DNA from: Nocardia sp. NBC_01503 | GTDB lineage: Bacteria > Actinomycetota > Actinomycetes > Mycobacteriales > Mycobacteriaceae | NCBI RefSeq assembly: GCF_036327755.1 | Contig: NZ_CP109596.1 | Coordinates: 5,332,001 to 5,396,000, forward strand | Direction: 5' to 3' | Length of the DNA: 64,000 nucleotides | Shown here: piece after piece, positions 16,411-25,186 of the stretch | How the letters are laid out: the number at the start of each line of letters is the position of its first letter | Numbering within the stretch: position 1 is the first letter of the stretch | The notes under the pieces: generated by a model | What the model saw: the letters and a program-made list of their open reading frames with translations, nothing else | Database searches by the model: none | Told to the model about the DNA's origin: nothing | Program-made: the position numbers and the translations under genes

Positions 16411-18003
16411 TCATGGCGAGCCCGCCTTGGTGCGCAGGTCCAGGCGGCGCATGACCCGGTCGACCACATCGGGGGCGATTCCGGGTTCGCGCCGCGCGGC
16501 CAGTGCCTCGGCTCGCCCCGCTTCCAGGACCTCATTACTGATGGCGCGCATCTGTGTCGCGAAGGCCACGGTGCGGTCGGTGTTCATCCGGGCATTGCTG
16601 TCGGCGGCCTCCGGATCCGCCTGTGCCAGACGGCGTTCGAAGCCGTCGCGCAGGCGTTCGTAGACCTCCTCCGGGAGTGCCTCGGTGGTCGAGATCTCTT
16701 TCAGCCGAGCGAGTTCGGCCTCCAGGACGCGGGTCCACAGCTGTCGTTCCATGGCGCGCTCGTGCACGGTGTCCACATGCACGCCGGTCGCACGCACCAC
16801 GGTGGGCAGGGTCGGGCCCTGCAGCAGCAGGGTGAACAGCGCCACCGCGAAGGCCGTGAACAGGATTTCGGTGCGGCCCGGGAAGGGGTCGCCGGTGTCG
16901 GTGGTGAACGGAACGGCCAGTGCCAGTGCGACTGTCGCGACTCCGCGCATTCCCGCCCACCAGGTGACCACGGTCTCGCGCCAGGTGTACGGCTCATCGG
17001 CCTCGCGGTCGCGCCACCAGTTCTGGAAGAGCGCGGTGGTGATCAGCAGCCAGATCAGCCGCAGCCCCACCACCACGCCGATGACAACGGCCGCTCCGCC
17101 TATGAATTTCGGCCAATCCGGTCCGGCGTCCCGCAGGACCGTGCTCAACTCCAGGCCGATCAGCCCGAAGGCGAAACCGGTGACCAGCATCTCGATGATC
17201 TCCCAGAACGAATCACCGATGAGCCGATAGTCGCTGGAGCTGAAATCGGTTGCGGCATCGGTCAAATACAGCGAACACACCAGCACCGCAAGCACCGCCG
17301 AACCACCGCGCGCATCCGAGACACCGTAGGCGGCGAACGGCAGCAGCAGCCCCAGCGCGACCTGCCAGGGCGCCTCACCGAGTCGGCGCATGAGCTTGCT
17401 GCCCGCCCAGCCGAAGAGCAGTCCGACCCCGACCCCGACCAGCGCCGAGACGGCGAACTGGCCAGCCGCCGCCCAGGCCGAGAACTTTCCGGTGACCACC
17501 GCCTGAATCGCCACCGAGTAGATGACGATGGCGGTCACATCATTGAACAGGCCCTCGCCCTCCAGCACCGCGACCAGGCGGCGCGGCAGTCCGAGCTTGC
17601 CCGCCAGCGCCGAGACCGCCACCGGATCCGGTGGCGCGACCAGTGCGCCGAGCGCCAGCGCCGCCCCGACCGGGACGGCCGGGTACCAGGCGCGGAATGC
17701 CCAGGCCACGGCCACGGCGGTGACAATGACCAGCACTACCGCGCGCAGGCTGATCGCACCCCAGTTGTCGGCGAAGGTTCGCCACGAGGTGCGCCGGGCC
17801 GCGGCGTAGAGCAGGGGCGGCAGGATCAGCGGCAGGATCATCTTGGGGTCGATGTGGATCTCGGGGACCTGCGGTATCAGTGCCAGGACCACGCCGAATG
17901 CCGTCATGAGCACCGCGGGAGCCTGGCCGAGTCGCTTGCCGAGCGGCTGGGCCAGGATCGTCGCGAACAGGACGACGAAGATCAACTCCATTTGATGCGC
18001 CAC
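16411..18003 (-). CDS. Na+/H+ antiporter, CPA1/NhaP type
   Basis: 530 residues; ATG 17991 (MELIFVVLF) is an alternative start. About 12 transmembrane helices fill the first ~400 residues. Core motifs are PPLLYAAARRTSWRTF, GALVAPPDPVAVSALAGKLGLPRRLVAVLEGEGLFNDVTAIVIY (the ion-binding ND pair) and WWAGMRGVATVALALAVP. The final ~130 residues are a cytoplasmic helical tail with many charged residues. It exchanges cytoplasmic Na+ for external protons. The antiporter is convergent with ydcF and lies downstream of the MHYT gene on the same strand, with a 95-bp gap. Confidence 0.93.
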   Translation of the reverse strand: MAHQMELIFVVLFATILAQPLGKRLGQAPAVLMTAFGVVLALIPQVPEIHIDPKMILPLILPPLLYAAARRTSWRTFADNWGAISLRAVVLVIVTAVAVAWAFRAWYPAVPVGAALALGALVAPPDPVAVSALAGKLGLPRRLVAVLEGEGLFNDVTAIVIYSVAIQAVVTGKFSAWAAAGQFAVSALVGVGVGLLFGWAGSKLMRRLGEAPWQVALGLLLPFAAYGVSDARGGSAVLAVLVCSLYLTDAATDFSSSDYRLIGDSFWEIIEMLVTGFAFGLIGLELSTVLRDAGPDWPKFIGGAAVVIGVVVGLRLIWLLITTALFQNWWRDREADEPYTWRETVVTWWAGMRGVATVALALAVPFTTDTGDPFPGRTEILFTAFAVALFTLLLQGPTLPTVVRATGVHVDTVHERAMERQLWTRVLEAELARLKEISTTEALPEEVYERLRDGFERRLAQADPEAADSNARMNTDRTVAFATQMRAISNEVLEAGRAEALAARREPGIAPDVVDRVMRRLDLRTKAGSP

Positions 18004-18098
18004 GCCAGACAGTTTGCTGCGCGTATGCCAGAAAGTCGACCAGGTGGTCCGTGTTCTCAGGCGAACCCGGTGCAGTTCTCAGGCGGCCGGGGAGAATC

Positions 18099-19037
18099 TC
18101 AGGAAAGCCGGGGCGGATAACCGCCGCGCTCGGGGGCGTACAGCGGCGGCTGCGGATACTGATAGGGCTCGGGGCTGTGCGCGACCGAGTACTGCTGCGG
18201 CGAACCGGGACTCGGTCGGGGCGCATCGGTATTCGACTGCGCCTCGGTCGAATTCGCCTGCAGCGACCACGGATCGTGCCGCACCGGCGCCGGGCGTACC
18301 GGCTCCTTCACCCGGCTCGCCTCATCCACCTCGGTCAGGCCGACGTGGATGAGCAACACCATGGTCACCATGCTGACGCTGATCATCAGTGGCGCGAGCA
18401 ATTCCATCGCGCCCGCGCCGTGCGGCATACTCGCGTGCTCGGCATGATGTGCGCTCATCGAGGCCATGCCGGTGTAATGCATACCGCACACCGCGATACC
18501 CATGATCAACGCGGCGCCGACGGTGGCGAGAATCCCGTTGATATTCAACGTGAACCACAGTGCGACGATCGACGCGACCACGGCGATAATCATGGACAGG
18601 GTCACCAAACCGGCGTTGTAATCGATGATCGCATCGGACTTCATGGCGTACATGCCCGAGTAATGCATGGCGCCCACGCCGGTCCCGGTGATGGTGCCGC
18701 CGACAGGCAATTCCCAGCCACCCCAGCGGCCGGTCGCCACAATAGCCAACCCGATCCACACCACGCCCATGGCAATGGCCGCGCTCAGCAGTGTGATCGG
18801 AACGTTGTAGCGAATCGTCGCACCATGAATGGAAAACCCCAGCATGGCAATGAAATGCATAACCCAGATGCCGGTTCCGCCGATGGCCACCGCGGCCGCG
18901 ATGAGCCAGCCGCGCCTTCCCTCGCCGGTCCGAGCACGTGCCGTGCACCGGAGCCCGAGCAGACATCCGGTGACGGACATGATGTAGGCCACGACGGGAG
19001 TGACCCATCCATAGCTGAAGTGGCTTATTTCCAGCAC
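18099..19037 (-). CDS. MHYT-domain membrane sensor protein
   Basis: 312 residues with seven predicted transmembrane helices over the first ~235. Three copies of the namesake motif are visible: MHFIAMLGF, MHYSGMYAM and MHYTGMASM. The Met and His residues have been proposed to bind copper or haem-like ligands and sense O2, CO or NO. Many MHYT proteins carry GGDEF/EAL output domains; this one has none, only a soluble tail rich in Pro, Ser and Tyr (PEPYQYPQPPLYAPERGGYPP). How it signals is therefore unclear. A 12-bp palindrome lies 57 bp upstream of its start. Confidence 0.9.
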   Translation of the reverse strand: MLEISHFSYGWVTPVVAYIMSVTGCLLGLRCTARARTGEGRRGWLIAAAVAIGGTGIWVMHFIAMLGFSIHGATIRYNVPITLLSAAIAMGVVWIGLAIVATGRWGGWELPVGGTITGTGVGAMHYSGMYAMKSDAIIDYNAGLVTLSMIIAVVASIVALWFTLNINGILATVGAALIMGIAVCGMHYTGMASMSAHHAEHASMPHGAGAMELLAPLMISVSMVTMVLLIHVGLTEVDEASRVKEPVRPAPVRHDPWSLQANSTEAQSNTDAPRPSPGSPQQYSVAHSPEPYQYPQPPLYAPERGGYPPRLS

Positions 19038-19093
19038 TCGAACTCCATTGCCAGAACAAAAGTTTCGCGATCGCGTCTGCGACGTGCGAAGAG

Positions 19094-19105
19094 TACCGGC
19101 CGGTA
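19094..19105. promoter_or_regulatory. 12-bp palindrome upstream of MHYT gene
   Basis: TACCGGCCGGTA, identical to the core of the palindrome at 8506-8519. It is 57 bp before the MHYT start codon, a normal operator distance. Whether one regulator serves both sites is a guess based on identity alone. Confidence 0.4.
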
Positions 19106-19554
19106 GCCCGATTGGGAAATTGAAATGAGAATATTTCGTACGTATTGGCCCGATCCGGGAGAAACGGTGCGGCGGATCGGGTTCCGAATCAGTGCGCGGC
19201 CGCCGCGGCGTTCTCGATCAGCTCGGCCACCGTGCCCGGTCGCGATAGCGCGCCAGGCCCGCGCGCAGGCCGCCGCCGAACCCATTCGCGCCCGGATCGA
19301 TCTGACCGATGTGCTGTGCGCGAGTGGCTCATCCGGCGAGGCCCGCACCACCCTGGAACGAGCGCGTGGTCTGTCGATCGCACGCGGCGCGCTGACGGGT
19401 TCGCGAAAAAGATGTCGACGGGTCGAATCCTTTCCCGATCGTGCCGACTCTTATGGTGGTGACTGTTCAACCGAGACGAGAGATCGCGCCCGAGCGCGCG
19501 CGCAGCCCTGTGGCGGAATCACCGGCACCCGAGTCGATCGCCGGGGAGGCGGGC
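19106..19554. other. Gene-free stretch between MHYT and ECF sigma genes
   Basis: About 450 bp. All six frames lack a convincing protein. One minus-strand frame ends in GTVAELIENAAAAAH just before a stop near 19189, which looks like a genuine C-terminus, but the sequence upstream in that frame is not protein-like. This may be a decayed gene end. Promoters for both flanking genes should be here; I cannot define them. Confidence 0.4.
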
Positions 19555-20094
19555 ATGGAACACGGATGGGCCGGTGAACTACTGGTCGAGGCGGCCCAGC
19601 GCGGTGACCGCGAGGCGATCGCCACGGTGGTGGAGGGCGCGCATCCGCACGTGCGCCGTTTCGCCCAGCACCTGTGCGCCTCACCCGACGACGCCGAGGA
19701 TGCCGCCCAGGAGGCATTGATCATCCTGTACCGAAAGATCGGCACCCTCCGCGCCACCGGCGCCATCGCCTCCTGGATGTTCCGCATCGTCCGCAACGAA
19801 TGCCTGCGCCGCGCCCGGCGGATGCTCGACGGCCCGCCCCGGATCGACCTGGGCGACAACGACTTCGCGATCTCCGCAGAGGACGAGGTGCTCCGCCGCC
19901 TGGAGGTCGCTCACCTCTCCGACGCGATCGCGGCACTGCCCGCCATCCAACGCCGGGTCCTGATCATGCGAGACATCCTCGGCTACTCCGGCCGCGCCAC
20001 CGCGGACACGCTCGGATTGAGCACCGCGGCAATGAAATCCCAGCTCCATCGCGCCCGCGCCGCCCTCCGGCAAAGCCTCGACGCGACCCGCTGA
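19555..20094 (+). CDS. ECF-type sigma-70 factor
   Basis: 179 residues from ATG 19555, chosen because GGGGAGG stands five bases upstream. Earlier in-frame starts (19441, 19453) add a Pro/Glu-rich leader without a ribosome-binding site. Region 2 is visible as VRRFAQHLCASPDDAEDAAQEALIILYRKIGTLR...ASWMFRIVRNECLRRAR and region 4 as AIAALPAIQRRVLIMRDILGYSGRATADTLGLSTAAMKSQLHRARAALR. It directs RNA polymerase to a small set of stress promoters. A redoxin gene follows 28 bp downstream. No anti-sigma gene is adjacent, so control may be by expression, a distant partner or the redoxin. Confidence 0.92.
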   Translation: MEHGWAGELLVEAAQRGDREAIATVVEGAHPHVRRFAQHLCASPDDAEDAAQEALIILYRKIGTLRATGAIASWMFRIVRNECLRRARRMLDGPPRIDLGDNDFAISAEDEVLRRLEVAHLSDAIAALPAIQRRVLIMRDILGYSGRATADTLGLSTAAMKSQLHRARAALRQSLDATR

Positions 20095-20122
20095 CCCACT
20101 CCGTCCCGAAGGAAACACAGCC

Positions 20123-20578
20123 ATGCTGACACCCGGATCTCCCATGCCCGCAATCGAACTCGAAGACACCACCGGTCGAACCCGGTCCCTGCCCGGCCAG
20201 CGGGCCACCCTGATCTACTTCGTCCGATCCACTTCGTGCCCGATCTGCACCCACCACGTCCGTGACCTCATCGCTCACCGAGATGTCCTCGACGCCAACA
20301 ACATCCAGGTCTTCATAGCCATCCCTGAAGACGCCTCCACCGGATCCGCGTGGAAGATTCGCCACGCGATACCTTTCCCGGTCCTGGTCGGCACCGCCAC
20401 CACCCCGCACGAATCGATCGGCCTGTGCCGCAAGGTCTTCGGCTCCATGCAGCAATCCGGCACCCTCCTCATCGACCGGAACGGCCTCATCAGCCACCTC
20501 CGAACCGCCACCCTCCCCACCGCGGGCTACAACCGCAAAGCCCTCCTCGCGGCCATGGACACCCTGCCTGTTTCCTGA
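20123..20578 (+). CDS. Redoxin/AhpC-TSA family peroxiredoxin-like protein
   Basis: 151 residues; GAAGGAAA precedes the ATG. It has a thioredoxin fold with GSPMPAIELEDTTGRTRSLPG at the start, then FVRSTSCPICTHHVRDL. The first Cys (residue 40) is at the peroxidatic position of the TxxC motif, and CPIC gives a CxxC pair unusual for peroxiredoxins but seen in the PRX-like2 group and in thioredoxins. Later RKVFGSMQQSGTLLIDRNGLISHLR fits the family. It probably reduces peroxides or disulfides in the cytosol. It is in an apparent operon with the ECF sigma factor, which suggests an oxidative-stress circuit. Confidence 0.88.
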   Translation: MLTPGSPMPAIELEDTTGRTRSLPGQRATLIYFVRSTSCPICTHHVRDLIAHRDVLDANNIQVFIAIPEDASTGSAWKIRHAIPFPVLVGTATTPHESIGLCRKVFGSMQQSGTLLIDRNGLISHLRTATLPTAGYNRKALLAAMDTLPVS

Positions 20579-20721
20579 GGCTCGCTCGATGCCGCCCGGG
20601 AGTTCGCCGGTTGAGCTGATTCCAGAGGAGCCGAAAGTCCCTGCGGTTGTGGGCCATCCGCCGGCAAACGGACGGCATCGGCCTCTCGGCGGATGCCGGT
20701 CCCGGGGCGCACAGTCGAACC

Positions 20722-21585
20722 ATGGAACTCCCACAGCGCACCGGGAGCCGGGCCGAGGACAGCGGACTGGCGTGGCGGACAGCGTCGGTCGACGGTATTC
20801 GAAGCCGATATCTGGTCGGCGGTACCGGACCGAGCGTGGTTCTGCTGCACGGATTCGGGCTGGCCAATCGCACCTATCGCGCGGCACTCGAGGAGTTGGT
20901 GCGCCGCGGAGTACGGGTCTACGCACCGACCATGCCCGGATTCGGTGGCACCGCGGAACTGCCCAGCTCGAAGTTCACCATGCGCGGCTACGCGGCCTGG
21001 GTCGCCGCGTTCATCCGCTCCGTGGGCATTACCGAACCGGTGACCCTCATCGGCCACTCGTTCGGCGGCGGCGTCGCCATCATGACGGCCCACGACTCGC
21101 CGATCTCGGTGGGGCGACTGGTGCTGGTCAATTCGGTCGGCGGCTCGGCCTGGGTGAACGGCCGCGGCGCGCTGGTCGCGATGCGGAAACGGCCCCTGTG
21201 GGATTGGGGCCTGCACCTGCAAGCCGATGTCCTCCCGCTCCCCGAACTGACCCGTGTCCTGCCGGTGATCCTGCGTGACGGAGTACCCGCGGCCCTCACC
21301 CATCCCCGAACCTTCTGGCGCGCGGCCACATTGGTCAGAACCCAGGATCTCACCGCCGAACTGGCCGAACTCGGTCGCCGCGGCCTATCGGTGACGATCA
21401 TCTGGAGCAACGAGGACAACGTGATCCCCGCCGCCGCCACCCACACCCTCCGCACCGCCCACGAAGAAATCCGAACCATCACCGTCGACGGCCGCCACTG
21501 CTGGCTCCTGGCCGACCCCACCCGCTTCGGCGAGGTCATCAGCGAGGTCCTCGCCTTCGCCCCCGCCACCGACGCCGCCTCCTGA
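20722..21585 (+). CDS. Alpha/beta hydrolase
   Basis: 287 residues from ATG 20722 (25 residues shorter than the longest frame). The fold is shown by VVLLHGFGLANRTYRAAL (oxyanion HG), TLIGHSFGGGVAIM with the nucleophile Ser, IIWSNEDNVIPAAA with the probable acid and DGRHCWLLADP with the catalytic His. Substrate cannot be predicted; esterase or epoxide-hydrolase-like activities are possible. It is 143 bp downstream of the redoxin gene on the same strand and convergent with the LuxR gene. Confidence 0.88.
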   Translation: MELPQRTGSRAEDSGLAWRTASVDGIRSRYLVGGTGPSVVLLHGFGLANRTYRAALEELVRRGVRVYAPTMPGFGGTAELPSSKFTMRGYAAWVAAFIRSVGITEPVTLIGHSFGGGVAIMTAHDSPISVGRLVLVNSVGGSAWVNGRGALVAMRKRPLWDWGLHLQADVLPLPELTRVLPVILRDGVPAALTHPRTFWRAATLVRTQDLTAELAELGRRGLSVTIIWSNEDNVIPAAATHTLRTAHEEIRTITVDGRHCWLLADPTRFGEVISEVLAFAPATDAAS

Positions 21586-21609
21586 TCCCACGACCTCGGG
21601 TGCGCAAGA

Positions 21610-21630
21610 CATAGGGAGAACCTCCCTATG
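21610..21630. terminator. Perfect dyad between convergent genes
   Basis: CATAGGGAG, then AAC, then the exact mirror: nine-base-pair arms 24 bp after the hydrolase stop and 22 bp before the LuxR-gene stop. It can form a hairpin in either transcript, but lacks a T-run. The half-site ATAGGGAG also occurs at about 24327, upstream of the LuxR gene, so a protein-binding role is not excluded. Confidence 0.55.
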
Positions 21631-21652
21631 CCGCGACGTGACCGCCGACGGC

Positions 21653-24235
21653 TCAGCGCAAAATGCCGGCTTCCTTCGCTCGCCGTACTGCGTCGCGGCG
21701 TTTGGTGACCTGAAGTTTGGTGAGAATGGCGGAGACGTGATGATCGACGGTTTTGACCGAAAGGTACAGGCGCTCAGCCAATTCGGCATTGGTGAGCCCG
21801 TCCTCGAGTAGTCGCAGCACCTCGATCTGGCGCACGGTCAACCCCATCGGATTGGCCAAGGTCGTCGCCCGTCGCGGCGCGGGTACATCGCGTGCGCCGT
21901 TCGCGCGCAGGTCGTATCGCACCTTGGCGGCAACGGCGTCCGCGCCGAGCCGATCGAGAATATCGAGTGCGCGCCGGGCGAGGGCCGTGTCGCCGGAGTC
22001 GGCCAGGGCGAGCGCCGCATCATAGGGTGTGTCGAGTTCATCGAAGGCCGCAGCGGCGGCCTCGTACTGTCCGGCGGACAGCAGTCGGTACGGCTCGGCC
22101 ACGGAGTCGGTGCTGACCTGTGCACCGATACGACCCAACCAGATGGCCAATTCGCCTCGCGCCCATTCCAATCCGAGCGCGGGCACGCTGTCGACCAGCG
22201 CCAGACACTGATCGAGGCGTTCATCGGCAATCCCGGTCAACCAGTACTTCTCGACGATTGCCGCGGCGACCGGCAGCGTACGCACCGGCTCACCGAAACG
22301 GCAGGCCAGTTGCCACGCGAGATCGATTCCGCCGGCGTCGTTCCCGCCGCGGCGCAGCGCGACCACCGCGCGGATCAACAGCGGCCACACGCGAGCCAAT
22401 GGTGCGCTGGGACTGTCCAGCACCGAGTCGGCGTCGGCAAGCGCGCCCTGCCAATCGCCGATCAGCAGCTTCAGTCGGCTACGCGAACCGAGTTGGACGA
22501 CATGACAGACGGGAAGATCGTGCTCGACCATCAGGGGCAAGCAGAGATCCAGCAGTTCGGCCGCCGCACCGAGTCGCCGCTGCTCGACATCGAAATACGA
22601 CAGGTTCGTGTAGCCGCTGGAATAGATCTCGTCGATATGTTTCGGACCGGCGGCGAGAATTCCCAGTAGCCGGTCGCGCGCGACCGGCTGCCCAGCGAGT
22701 ACCGCGCAGAAACCCTCGATCAGTTCGACGCGCACGCGCAGCAGCGGATCGGCGGCGGCGCAAGCGATTTCGCGCGCACGGGCGAGCAATCGCGTGGCGG
22801 CATCGAGTTGGGTCGACTGGACGGCGAGGAACGCTCGCAAGGCGAACGCGTGCCCGATCTGCGTAGAAGTCGCCGGTTCGTCGTCCGCGGCGCCGCCTTC
22901 CAGCACCCCTATCGCGGCGGCCACATGGTCGTCGGCGGCCGATCGATTCGAGTTGTACCACTGATAGACCGCCAAAGCGTGATGGTCGGCGCTCACCGCC
23001 ACATCCGCGCGCATCGTCTCCCGCAGCCGCATGGCATTGCTGCACGCGATGATGGCGTCGTCGAGCCGGTCGGTGAGGTAGTACTCGGCGGCCAGCCGTT
23101 CCAGCAGGTCGGCTTCGGCCGCAGGCGGCAGTGTGTGGTGTTCCAGTGCGAGACGGAAGAACTCGGTCGCCTGGGTGTGCGCACCGGAACGCGCGGACAC
23201 CCGACCGGCTTCGGCGGCGGCCGTCGTGATCAGATCGCGGTCACCCGCGCCCACCGCGTGATGGCTGATGACGGCGGGATCCGGCCGAGCGGTCGCGTAA
23301 TGGGCTTCGATGAAGCGGCGATGCAGGCTCGGCTCGGCGCCGGGCGGAATAACGCTGGTGACGGCGAGGCGACACAGATCGTGTCGAAAAGCCACTCCGC
23401 GATCATTGCGCTTGATGAGTTTGGCGTCGTCGAGTGCGCGCAGCGCGGGCAGCGTGACTCCGAGATCGGTGAGCAGATGGTCCGCGATCGCACCGGGCGC
23501 GCAGGTCAGCAAATGCAGGAGATCCCAGGCGGCGGCGTCCAGTCCGGCGGTGCGGGCCAGAATGGCGTCACGCACGGTCGTGGGCAGTGCGTCGGTGCGA
23601 TGGTCGAGCATTTCGGAGACGAAGAAGGCGTTGCCGCCGGTCACCCGGTGCAGCCACCGAGGATCGACGGGACGATCCCCGGCGAGGGTCGTCACCGCGG
23701 CCAGGCTCAGCGGTGGCAGCGTGAGTGTGCGGGCGTGTGGAGACCGTGCGATATCGCCGAGTAGACCACGCAACGGATGGTTGACGCCGACTTCGTCATC
23801 GCGTGCTATCCCGATCAGCAACAGGCGGGTGTGCGATACGCGGCGGAGCAGAAACCGGAACAGGTCGATGGTGCCCTGGTCGGCCCAGTGCAGATCGTCG
23901 ACGATAAGCACCGACGGTGCAGTTCGCAGATTGTCGAAGACCGCCGCGAAAATATCGTAGGACTGATCCCCATTGCGCAGCAGCGTACGCGTGGTGTCGT
24001 CGAACCGACCCGCGAGATCGTGCAGCGGTCCCAGCGGCCGGGGCGTGGACAGCGGATCGCATGCCCCCCACAGCACCCGTTCATCCTCGCGCCAACGCTC
24101 GAGGAACGTCTCCACGAATGTGGTTTTGCCCGCACCGGATTCGCCACAGACCAGCACCGCCCCACCGTGTCCGGCACGTGCCGCTGCCGCTCTGGTCTCG
24201 AGCTCTCCGAGCTCGTACTCGCGCTCGGAGAGCAT
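21653..24235 (-). CDS. Large LuxR-family regulator with ATPase domain (LAL/MalT-like)
   Basis: 860 residues from ATG 24235; an in-frame ATG at 24367 adds 44 residues of unlikely sequence. The N-terminus starts MLSEREYELGELETRAAAARAG, followed by a Walker A (GESGAGKTT) and Walker B-like LIVDDLHWADQGTIDLFRFLLRR. Next comes a long helical TPR-like region. The last ~65 residues are a LuxR HTH: LTVRQIEVLRLLEDGLTNAELAERLYLSVKTVDHHVSAILTKLQV. Such regulators couple ATP or inducer binding to transcription activation. It is divergent from the DUF4242 gene, which is a candidate target. Confidence 0.93.
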   Translation of the reverse strand: MLSEREYELGELETRAAAARAGHGGAVLVCGESGAGKTTFVETFLERWREDERVLWGACDPLSTPRPLGPLHDLAGRFDDTTRTLLRNGDQSYDIFAAVFDNLRTAPSVLIVDDLHWADQGTIDLFRFLLRRVSHTRLLLIGIARDDEVGVNHPLRGLLGDIARSPHARTLTLPPLSLAAVTTLAGDRPVDPRWLHRVTGGNAFFVSEMLDHRTDALPTTVRDAILARTAGLDAAAWDLLHLLTCAPGAIADHLLTDLGVTLPALRALDDAKLIKRNDRGVAFRHDLCRLAVTSVIPPGAEPSLHRRFIEAHYATARPDPAVISHHAVGAGDRDLITTAAAEAGRVSARSGAHTQATEFFRLALEHHTLPPAAEADLLERLAAEYYLTDRLDDAIIACSNAMRLRETMRADVAVSADHHALAVYQWYNSNRSAADDHVAAAIGVLEGGAADDEPATSTQIGHAFALRAFLAVQSTQLDAATRLLARAREIACAAADPLLRVRVELIEGFCAVLAGQPVARDRLLGILAAGPKHIDEIYSSGYTNLSYFDVEQRRLGAAAELLDLCLPLMVEHDLPVCHVVQLGSRSRLKLLIGDWQGALADADSVLDSPSAPLARVWPLLIRAVVALRRGGNDAGGIDLAWQLACRFGEPVRTLPVAAAIVEKYWLTGIADERLDQCLALVDSVPALGLEWARGELAIWLGRIGAQVSTDSVAEPYRLLSAGQYEAAAAAFDELDTPYDAALALADSGDTALARRALDILDRLGADAVAAKVRYDLRANGARDVPAPRRATTLANPMGLTVRQIEVLRLLEDGLTNAELAERLYLSVKTVDHHVSAILTKLQVTKRRDAVRRAKEAGILR

Positions 24236-24429
24236 CACATCGGAAATATTACCGGTGTGCCCGGGCCGCGACCAGCGCCGTAACCGAGTCGGTGAGTGGC
24301 CCGGAGCATCTCGTGCGTGCTGAAAATAGGGAGTCGCCCCCCATGAGTTTCGTCCGCGGATGACCAAGCGTAGAAGGCACCGATCGCGACCGCATCGGGT
24401 GGTATGGACAGCAACAGGAGAAACGAATC

Positions 24430-24708
24430 ATGACGCGCTTCCTCATCGAGCGAGAAATCCCCGGAGCGGCCGAGCTCACCACGGCCGACCTCGCCGCGAT
24501 CGCCGAGAAGTCAAATGCCGCAATGACATCGCTGGGTGTCCCGTATCGCTGGATCACCAGTTTCGTCGCGGGCGACAAGATCTACTGCCTGCACGAGGCC
24601 GACGACGAGGACGCCATTCGCGAGCACGCCCGCCGGGGTGGTTTCCCGGCGAATCTCGTCGCGGTGGTGGCCGACGAATTCGGCCCCCACACCGCCGACG
24701 CCCGGTAA
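24430..24708 (+). CDS. DUF4242 protein (SCO4226-like, putative nickel-binding)
   Basis: 92 residues with the start supported by CAGGAGAAA. TRFLIEREIPGAAELT, KSNAAMTSLGVPYRWITSFVAGDKIYCLHEADDEDAIREHARRGGFP and VVADEFGP match the ferredoxin-like DUF4242 family, one member of which (SCO4226) binds nickel. The His/Asp/Glu-rich CLHEADDEDAIREHA segment is the likely metal site. Physiological role unknown. It is divergent from the LuxR gene and 41 bp upstream of the PQ-loop gene. Confidence 0.88.
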   Translation: MTRFLIEREIPGAAELTTADLAAIAEKSNAAMTSLGVPYRWITSFVAGDKIYCLHEADDEDAIREHARRGGFPANLVAVVADEFGPHTADAR

Positions 24709-24749
24709 CCGAACATCGACCCGGTGCGACCGAAGATTCGAAAGAGGTT

Positions 24750-25052
24750 ATGACAGTGGAGGTTCCCGTGGTCGCGGGTGCGATCGCGAGTGCGGTTTTC
24801 GCCTCCAGCACGCTTCCGATGCTGGCGAAAGCCCGGCGGACCAAGGATGTGCGCTCCTACAGCCCGAGCAATATCGCTCTGGCCAACATAGGCAATCTGG
24901 TCTACATGGTGTACGTACTGGACCTGCCGCCGGGGCCGATCTGGGCACTACACCTGTTCCATACGATCAGTTCGGCACTGATGCTGTTCTGGTACCTGCG
25001 CTTCGTCATTCTCGCCGACAGGGATTCGCGGGAACCTACCCTCGAATCCTGA
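24750..25052 (+). CDS. Small PQ-loop/SemiSWEET-like membrane protein
   Basis: 100 residues from ATG 24750 (AAGAGG upstream). Three transmembrane helices: VVAGAIASAVFASSTLPMLAKARR, IALANIGNLVYMVYVLDL and IWALHLFHTISSALMLFWYLRFVI. The SSTLPMLAKARRTKDVRSYSPSNI turn is the PQ-loop-type motif, with a substituted Gln. Three-helix proteins of this fold dimerise into SemiSWEET sugar transporters, but no substrate is implied here. It follows the DUF4242 gene closely and ends before a strong terminator. Confidence 0.72.
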   Translation: MTVEVPVVAGAIASAVFASSTLPMLAKARRTKDVRSYSPSNIALANIGNLVYMVYVLDLPPGPIWALHLFHTISSALMLFWYLRFVILADRDSREPTLES

Positions 25053-25143
25053 CCCCGGAACAACTCCAACCGTGTACGGACCGCTGAATTCCAGTGCCAT
25101 CGCTCCTGGCCGACAGCGCGGTCCCGGATCCGGATACGACATC

Positions 25144-25171
25144 GGGCCGCTGAGCGAAAGCTCAGCGGCCC
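25144..25171. terminator. Strong terminator between the PQ-loop gene and sigA
   Basis: A perfect 12-bp stem (GGGCCGCTGAGC and its mirror) closed by a GAAA tetraloop, followed on the plus strand by CAATTCGATT. It lies 15 bp beyond the sigA stop codon (minus strand) and 91 bp after the PQ-loop gene, so it can serve both. Confidence 0.88.
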
Positions 25172-25186
25172 AATTCGATTCGAAAC

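Noticed and set aside
22120-23764. Plus-strand frames of 248 and 318 codons inside the LuxR gene
   Set aside because: They are antisense to a continuous, domain-supported 860-residue protein.
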